A stretch of DNA of 10,102 bases. It comes from Planctomycetota bacterium (GTDB lineage Bacteria; Planctomycetota; Phycisphaerae; WQYP01). How positions within the stretch are numbered: position 1 is the stretch's first letter; each line of letters starts with the position of its first letter. This document shows positions 6,261 through 10,102 of the stretch, in pieces. The stretch covers positions 1-10,102 of the forward strand of contig JAKAZF010000051.1 of NCBI GenBank assembly GCA_021826605.1. The letters are read 5' to 3'. A program made the position numbers and the translations under genes. The notes below the pieces were generated by a model. That model was not told where the DNA came from, did no database searches, and worked only from the letters and a program-made list of their open reading frames with translations.

Positions 6261-7415
6261 CGATTTGGCTTTATCCGACTCATCGACGCGGCGGCCTTGA
6301 TTGCCGCCCACGCAAAGGGCTTCTTCCGTGATCAGGGACTCGACGCATCGCTGGAACGGCAAATTGGCTGGATGAATGTTCGCGACAAACTCGGGTACGG
6401 CACACTGGATGCCTGCCACTCTCTGATTGGCATGCCCATCATGACGCAATTGGGAAGATCGGGCTTTGGTCGGCCCATGGTGGCGGTGATGGAGCTTGGG
6501 GCGGGCGGCAACAGTGTGGTCATATCCCGGCGGCTTGCAGAAATTGGTATTGACTCAGCGGCGGCGCTTAGTCAATTGATCCATTCAGGCCTGTATCGAC
6601 GCCAATTGGTTTGCGCCCATGTTTCAACCTTTTCCATGCACCATTACCTGCTGCGGGAATGGCTGGCCGATGCGGGTATCAATCCGGATCGGGATGTGCA
6701 GTTGACACAACTTACGCCGATGCAGGTAGCCGAGCATATGGCCAACCGCTACGTGGATATTTTCTGCGTTGGTGAACCATGGGGATTGATGGCCCAGCAG
6801 CAGGGGTGGGGCAAGGTGATCTGCGCCACGACTGACATTCTGCCGCACCATCCGGAAAAGGTACTCGCGGTAACGGAGAGTTTTATTGAAAGCCACCGGG
6901 AGGATGTGGTCAAAGCGATTGCGGCGTTGCTGCGGGCATGCGAATATTGCGCAAATCCCGCCAATCGCGAGGAACTTGCGGAACTTTTATCGCAAGAGGC
7001 CTACCTCGACATGGAGCCAGAATTGATATTATCGAGCCTCAACTCCGGCCCCGCCGATATGGGGTCCGGTGCCACCATTAAAAGCCGACCTGATGATTGG
7101 ACCTTCCGCGATTGGGGAGTGCGGTATGCGGCTCCGTCGGGTACGCATTTTGTATGGTTTTTGAAGCAGATGCAGCGCTGGGGAGAAGTTGACCCCAAAG
7201 CTGATCTCCAGCAACTTGCCCAACGCTGCGTCCGCAGTGATTTGTACACGGAAGCGGCGGCGATGCTTAATGTCGCTCCTCCGACGAGTGACTTTCCGGT
7301 CATGCCGTTGCGACGGGGTGTACTCAATCCGTTTGCTGTCGAAACGCGGCCAACAAATCCCCCATCCGGGCCGAAAAGCACGTTACGCCCGCCCTCACGC
7401 GCATTACAGGAATGA
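6258..7415 (+). CDS. Nitrate-binding protein of the NrtA/CmpA/NasS family, probably a cytoplasmic NasS-like sensor
   Basis: The 385-residue product matches the nitrate/bicarbonate-binding family of NrtA, CmpA and NasS: FGFIRLIDAAALIAAHAKGFF (3-23), GWMNVRDKLGYGTLDACHSL (37-56), STFSMHHYLLREWLADAGI (123-141), DIFCVGEPWG (167-176) and HPEKVLAV further on. The C-terminal part has the family's THFVWFLKQMQRWG and SDLYTEAAAMLN segments, followed by a proline-rich tail. Periplasmic NrtA has a lipoprotein signal; here none exists, because the family core starts at residue 1. That fits NasS, a cytoplasmic nitrate/nitrite sensor that holds the ANTAR antiterminator NasT. No nasT, permease or ATPase gene is nearby, so partner and ligand are unproven. 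A GC-rich hairpin (6216-6231) precedes the ribosome binding site. The stop at 7415 is followed by 424 bases before ilvB. Family call strong; the NasS versus transporter choice is inference. Confidence 0.87.
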   Translation: MRFGFIRLIDAAALIAAHAKGFFRDQGLDASLERQIGWMNVRDKLGYGTLDACHSLIGMPIMTQLGRSGFGRPMVAVMELGAGGNSVVISRRLAEIGIDSAAALSQLIHSGLYRRQLVCAHVSTFSMHHYLLREWLADAGINPDRDVQLTQLTPMQVAEHMANRYVDIFCVGEPWGLMAQQQGWGKVICATTDILPHHPEKVLAVTESFIESHREDVVKAIAALLRACEYCANPANREELAELLSQEAYLDMEPELILSSLNSGPADMGSGATIKSRPDDWTFRDWGVRYAAPSGTHFVWFLKQMQRWGEVDPKADLQQLAQRCVRSDLYTEAAAMLNVAPPTSDFPVMPLRRGVLNPFAVETRPTNPPSGPKSTLRPPSRALQE

Positions 7416-7839
7416 CGAAAGGAACACGCTATATCCGGCACCAAAAAGGTATCGGCCGTCTCGACCGCGATGGAAGCGGAGGCAGACCCGTCATCCGGGA
7501 CGGCCTCCTCGGCAAGGGTTAAAACACGGTCGCCGTGCACTCATAAATCCTCGTGCACCATTCCGTAAGCTGAGGGCAATGGGGCGTGGAGGCGATAACA
7601 ATTCTTTGCGCAGTACGCGGGTGGCCACGGGATTTTCATAAAATGGTAAATTCCGACGGAACTTGCAGTTGGATGCTCTTCTGGAGATAATTCTGTTGTC
7701 GACGGATGCTGCCACCTGCGGGTTTGGCTGCATCTGGTTTTCGGAAGAAAACGGCGGCCCAGTCAGGCGCCGGTGTTATTCGCTGCGTGGCGGACGCCGA
7801 GCTAACCGATTTTTGGCAGCCGATGATGTGAGGATTTTT
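7416..7839 (+). other. 424-base gap and probable leader of ilvB
   Basis: No gene is supportable. Features seen: a 5-bp hairpin CCGTC-ATCCGG-GACGG (7488-7503) without a T-run; two copies of the palindrome GTGCAC (7535-7540 and 7553-7558), start-to-start spacing 18 bases, which could be a protein-binding site or a stem; a promoter-like pair at 7663-7691; and the ilvB ribosome binding site GAGG (7830-7833). I see no separate leader peptide with a stop codon and a run of Leu/Ile/Val codons, and no terminator, so classical attenuation is not demonstrated. Confidence 0.5.
7663..7691 (+). promoter_or_regulatory. Candidate promoter for ilvBN
   Basis: TTGCAG (7663-7668) and GATAAT (7686-7691) are 17 bases apart. 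The -10 matches 5 of 6 consensus positions, the -35 only 3 of 6. A start near 7698 would give a leader of about 140 bases before the ilvB ATG. Weak evidence, based on motif spacing alone. Confidence 0.3.
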
Positions 7840-9741
7840 ATGTCTACGATCACCTCCCCCGGCGGGGCGGCCAAGCCTTTTGGTTCCGCCAAGAACAAGA
7901 CACACGAAAAAACTGAAAAGCGAGCGTCTGAATCGCGTTCAGAAGCGCAAGGTGGAGATGCGTCGGTCGATAGCGGCACCGGGCTGCCGGTGTTGGGATC
8001 GCCGACCGGCCGCACGAATCGGTACATCGGTAAAACCGGTGCCGAGATCATGCTTCAGATGCTGGTGGAGCACGGCGTAACCGATGCGTTTGGCTACCCG
8101 GGTGGAGCGATTTTGCCCACCTTTGATCAACTGTACAAAAAGCAACTCAATTTTGTTCTGGTGCGCCATGAACAGGGTGCCGGGCATATGGCCGATGGCT
8201 ACGCCCGTGCCACCGGCAAGCCGGGCATTGTGATTGTGACCAGCGGCCCGGGAGCCACCAACACGGTCACTCCGCTGGCTACAGCGTACATGGATTCAAT
8301 TCCGATGATCGTATTTTCGGGTCAGGTGCGCACGTACATGATCGGTAATGACGCCTTTCAAGAGGCGGATGTGACAGGCATTACCCGGCCGGTGACCAAG
8401 CGGAATTATCTGGTCAAAAGCGTCAATGATCTGCCGCGGATTATTAATGAGGCGTTTATCATCGCCACGACGGGGCGTCCCGGGCCTGTGCTTATTGACC
8501 TGCCGGTGGATGTAACGACATCCAAGGTGGAGCAGGCAATTGACGATACGCCCTACCTGCCGGGCTATAAGCTTTACCGCTCCGGTCATAGCCGCATGAT
8601 AAAGCAGGCGATGGACGTGATTAACCGTTCCGACCGTCCTGTGCTTTACGTGGGTGGCGGTGCCATACTGAGCGACGCGTGGAAAGAGGTGCGTGATTTT
8701 GCCAAAAAGGCGAACATACCATGCACCACCACGCTTCTGGGCATGGGGGCGTTTGATGAACACGACCCGCTGAGCCTGCACATGCTGGGCATGCACGGCA
8801 GCGCCTACGCCAACTATGCGGTGCAGGAATCGGACTGCCTTATTGCTGTTGGTGCGCGCTTTGATGACCGGGTGACCGGAAACCTGAAGCTTTTTGCGCC
8901 CAAGGCGAAAATTATTCATGTGGATGTTGATCCATCGAGCATCAGCAAAAATGTGAAGGTGGACGTACCGGTGGTGGGTGACGCCAAATTGTGTCTTGCT
9001 GAGATGATTGATCTGGCGGAATCAAAGCCGCGGCAAGAATGGTTTGAGCAAATCGCGGGATGGAAGCAGCAGTATCCTTTCAGCTATCGGGATGATTCTG
9101 ACCTGCCCAAGCCACAGGCAATTATTGAAGCGATCAATCAGGTAACGCAAGGCAAAGCCTACTTTACAACGGGTGTGGGACAGCATCAGATGTGGGCGGC
9201 ACAATTTATCCGATGGCGCTTTCCACGCAGCATGATTACCAGCGGCGGGCTGGGAACCATGGGCTATGGCCTGCCGGCGGCGATTGGTGCCCAAGTGGGC
9301 CGCCCGAACGATTTGGTCATTGATATTGACGGCGATGCGTCATACATCATGACGGCCATGGAATTGGCCACCATGCGGCAATTCAACCTGCCGGTGAAGG
9401 TCGCCATCTTGAATAACCGGTTTCAAGGCATGGTGCGGCAGTGGCAGCAGTTGTTTTATGGCAGTCGGTTTTCTAACAGCGAAATGGTCAATCCTGATTT
9501 TGCGGCGATGGCGGAAAGTTTTGGCATTCGCGGTATGCGGTGCGAACGCAAAGAGGATGTGCTTAAGACCGTTGAGGAAATGATCAAGCATCCCGGGCCG
9601 TGCGTCGTGGACTTCCTGTGTGAAACTGCCGAAAACGTCTATCCGATGGTGCCGTCTGGCAAAGGGCTGCATGAAATGGAACTGGGCGTTGTGGCCAGTG
9701 CGCCGCCGAACAGCGGGCGTGACTTGGGCACATTGGCGTAA
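7840..9741 (+). CDS. ilvB: Acetolactate synthase, large (catalytic) subunit IlvB
   Basis: This ThDP-dependent enzyme condenses two pyruvates to acetolactate, or pyruvate with 2-oxobutyrate, the first common step to valine, leucine and isoleucine. Of 633 residues, about 1-60 are a polar Ser/Lys/Glu/Gly-rich extension not found in most IlvB proteins. The core has FGYPGGAILP (84-93), catalytic Glu111 in RHEQGAGHMADGYAR, the pyruvate-domain TSGPGATN (134-141), GNDAFQEADV (169-178), FAD-region RFDDRVTGN (340-348), GGLGTMGYGLPAAIGA (469-484) and the ThDP/Mg motif from GDA (498-500) to NN (525-526); most relatives read GDG there. GMVRQWQ (530-536) follows. ATG at 7840 was chosen because GAGG (7830-7833) is 6 bases upstream; the frame stays open back to a TTG at 7663. 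ilvN follows 71 bases downstream, so the two are co-transcribed. End-product feedback would act through IlvN. Confidence 0.97.
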   Translation: MSTITSPGGAAKPFGSAKNKTHEKTEKRASESRSEAQGGDASVDSGTGLPVLGSPTGRTNRYIGKTGAEIMLQMLVEHGVTDAFGYPGGAILPTFDQLYKKQLNFVLVRHEQGAGHMADGYARATGKPGIVIVTSGPGATNTVTPLATAYMDSIPMIVFSGQVRTYMIGNDAFQEADVTGITRPVTKRNYLVKSVNDLPRIINEAFIIATTGRPGPVLIDLPVDVTTSKVEQAIDDTPYLPGYKLYRSGHSRMIKQAMDVINRSDRPVLYVGGGAILSDAWKEVRDFAKKANIPCTTTLLGMGAFDEHDPLSLHMLGMHGSAYANYAVQESDCLIAVGARFDDRVTGNLKLFAPKAKIIHVDVDPSSISKNVKVDVPVVGDAKLCLAEMIDLAESKPRQEWFEQIAGWKQQYPFSYRDDSDLPKPQAIIEAINQVTQGKAYFTTGVGQHQMWAAQFIRWRFPRSMITSGGLGTMGYGLPAAIGAQVGRPNDLVIDIDGDASYIMTAMELATMRQFNLPVKVAILNNRFQGMVRQWQQLFYGSRFSNSEMVNPDFAAMAESFGIRGMRCERKEDVLKTVEEMIKHPGPCVVDFLCETAENVYPMVPSGKGLHEMELGVVASAPPNSGRDLGTLA

Positions 9742-9747
9742 AACACG

Positions 9748-9765
9748 TTGGCTGGAATCAGCCGA
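9748..9765 (+). promoter_or_regulatory. Small hairpin between ilvB and ilvN
   Basis: TTGGCTG (9748-9754) pairs with CAGCCGA (9759-9765), including one G-T pair, across loop GAAT. It starts 6 bases after the ilvB stop and has no T-run, so it is not a terminator; it could protect the upstream message from exonucleases or tune the subunit ratio. Purely structural evidence. Confidence 0.3.
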
Positions 9766-9812
9766 TGGCAGGATCATTTAACTCGAGAATCATCAGGAAC
9801 GGAGGTCGCTGT

Positions 9813-10102
9813 ATGCGGCATGTCATAACAGCATTAGTGATGAATGAACCCGGCGTGCTGGCGCACGTGGCCAATATGTTTTCGGCCCGCGGATTTAATA
9901 TAGATTCATTGGTGGTGGGCCGGACGGAAGACCCGCTGCTTTCCCGCATGACGATTGTGGTGGTTGCCGACGACCGCACTCTGGATCAGGTGCGTAAGCA
10001 ATTGGCCAAGATCGTCACGGTGGTAAAGGTACGCGATTACCGTGAGACGCCGTTTGTGGCCCGTGATTTGATGCTGGTGAAACTCAGTGCGTCGCCGCGT
10101 AC
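9813..10102 (+). CDS. ilvN: Acetolactate synthase small (regulatory) subunit IlvN/IlvH, 5' part (runs off right edge)
   Basis: The first 96 codons are present. They begin with the ACT domain typical of the regulatory subunit: MRHVITALVMNEPGVLAHV, then ANMFSARGFNIDSLVVG and RTEDPLLSRMTIVV, which match the conserved NEPGVL, FSxRGxNIxSL and TEDPxxSRMT motifs. This domain binds valine, leucine or isoleucine for feedback control and activates the large subunit. The ATG at 9813 has a perfect GGAGG (9801-9805) 7 bases upstream. The gene follows ilvB by 71 bases on the same strand, the usual ilvBN order. The second half, with the ALS small-subunit C-terminal domain, lies outside the window. The family is also named IlvH; the choice of letter has no functional weight here. 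Confidence 0.96.
   Translation, partial: MRHVITALVMNEPGVLAHVANMFSARGFNIDSLVVGRTEDPLLSRMTIVVVADDRTLDQVRKQLAKIVTVVKVRDYRETPFVARDLMLVKLSASPR

Noticed and set aside
7412..7522. 36-codon ORF overlapping the nitrate-binding gene stop by ATGA
   Set aside because: The only Shine-Dalgarno-like bases (AGGA) touch the ATG, and the peptide is Gly/Arg-rich without recognisable features; likely chance.
8296..8919. 207-codon minus-strand open frame
   Set aside because: Antisense to the conserved core of ilvB; no family pattern.

Overview
The window (about 10.1 kb, moderately GC-rich) looks like chromosomal DNA of a planctomycete-type bacterium. I infer this from protein style: a PurL carrying two PurS-like repeats at its N-terminus, an ArgC with a GYTSLEL nucleotide-binding loop, a GbsR/MarR-type regulator, a GT87 membrane protein, and an IlvB with a long polar N-terminal extension. 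No rRNA or marker gene is present, so the phylum is an inference. I saw no tRNA, CRISPR array, insertion sequence or phage gene.

Left half, all on the minus strand. Reading in the direction of transcription: a GT87-like polytopic glycosyltransferase (4748 to 3378), a GbsR/MarR-family regulator (3255 to 2698), argC (2577 to 1558), yraN (1530 to 1096), and purL, which starts at 1007 and runs off the left edge. argC, yraN and purL each have a Shine-Dalgarno sequence and are closely spaced, so they may be co-transcribed. They mix arginine synthesis, a putative nuclease and purine synthesis.

Middle. About 1.5 kb (4749 to 6257) separates the minus-strand genes from the plus-strand genes and holds no recognisable protein gene. 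It contains a probable promoter for the GT87 gene at 4842-4870, flanked by inverted repeats. It also contains a dense train of hairpins on the plus strand (about 4976-5300), ending in a textbook intrinsic terminator (5301-5340). No gene upstream on that strand could use this terminator. The simplest reading is a stand-alone structured RNA of roughly 300-370 nt. An 18-codon reading frame with a very good ribosome binding site lies inside it. I could not match this RNA to tmRNA, RNase P RNA, SRP RNA or 6S RNA. This is the most interesting item in the window. The next 900 bases (5345 to 6257) carry further hairpins but no gene I can support.

Right half, plus strand. A nitrate-binding NrtA/NasS-family protein (6258 to 7415) starts at a TTG codon behind a strong Shine-Dalgarno and has no signal peptide. 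It therefore resembles the cytoplasmic sensor NasS more than a transporter component, but no NasT partner is visible. After a 424-base gap come ilvB (7840 to 9741) and the start of ilvN (9813 to the right edge), the catalytic and regulatory subunits of acetolactate synthase, the first enzyme of branched-chain amino acid synthesis.
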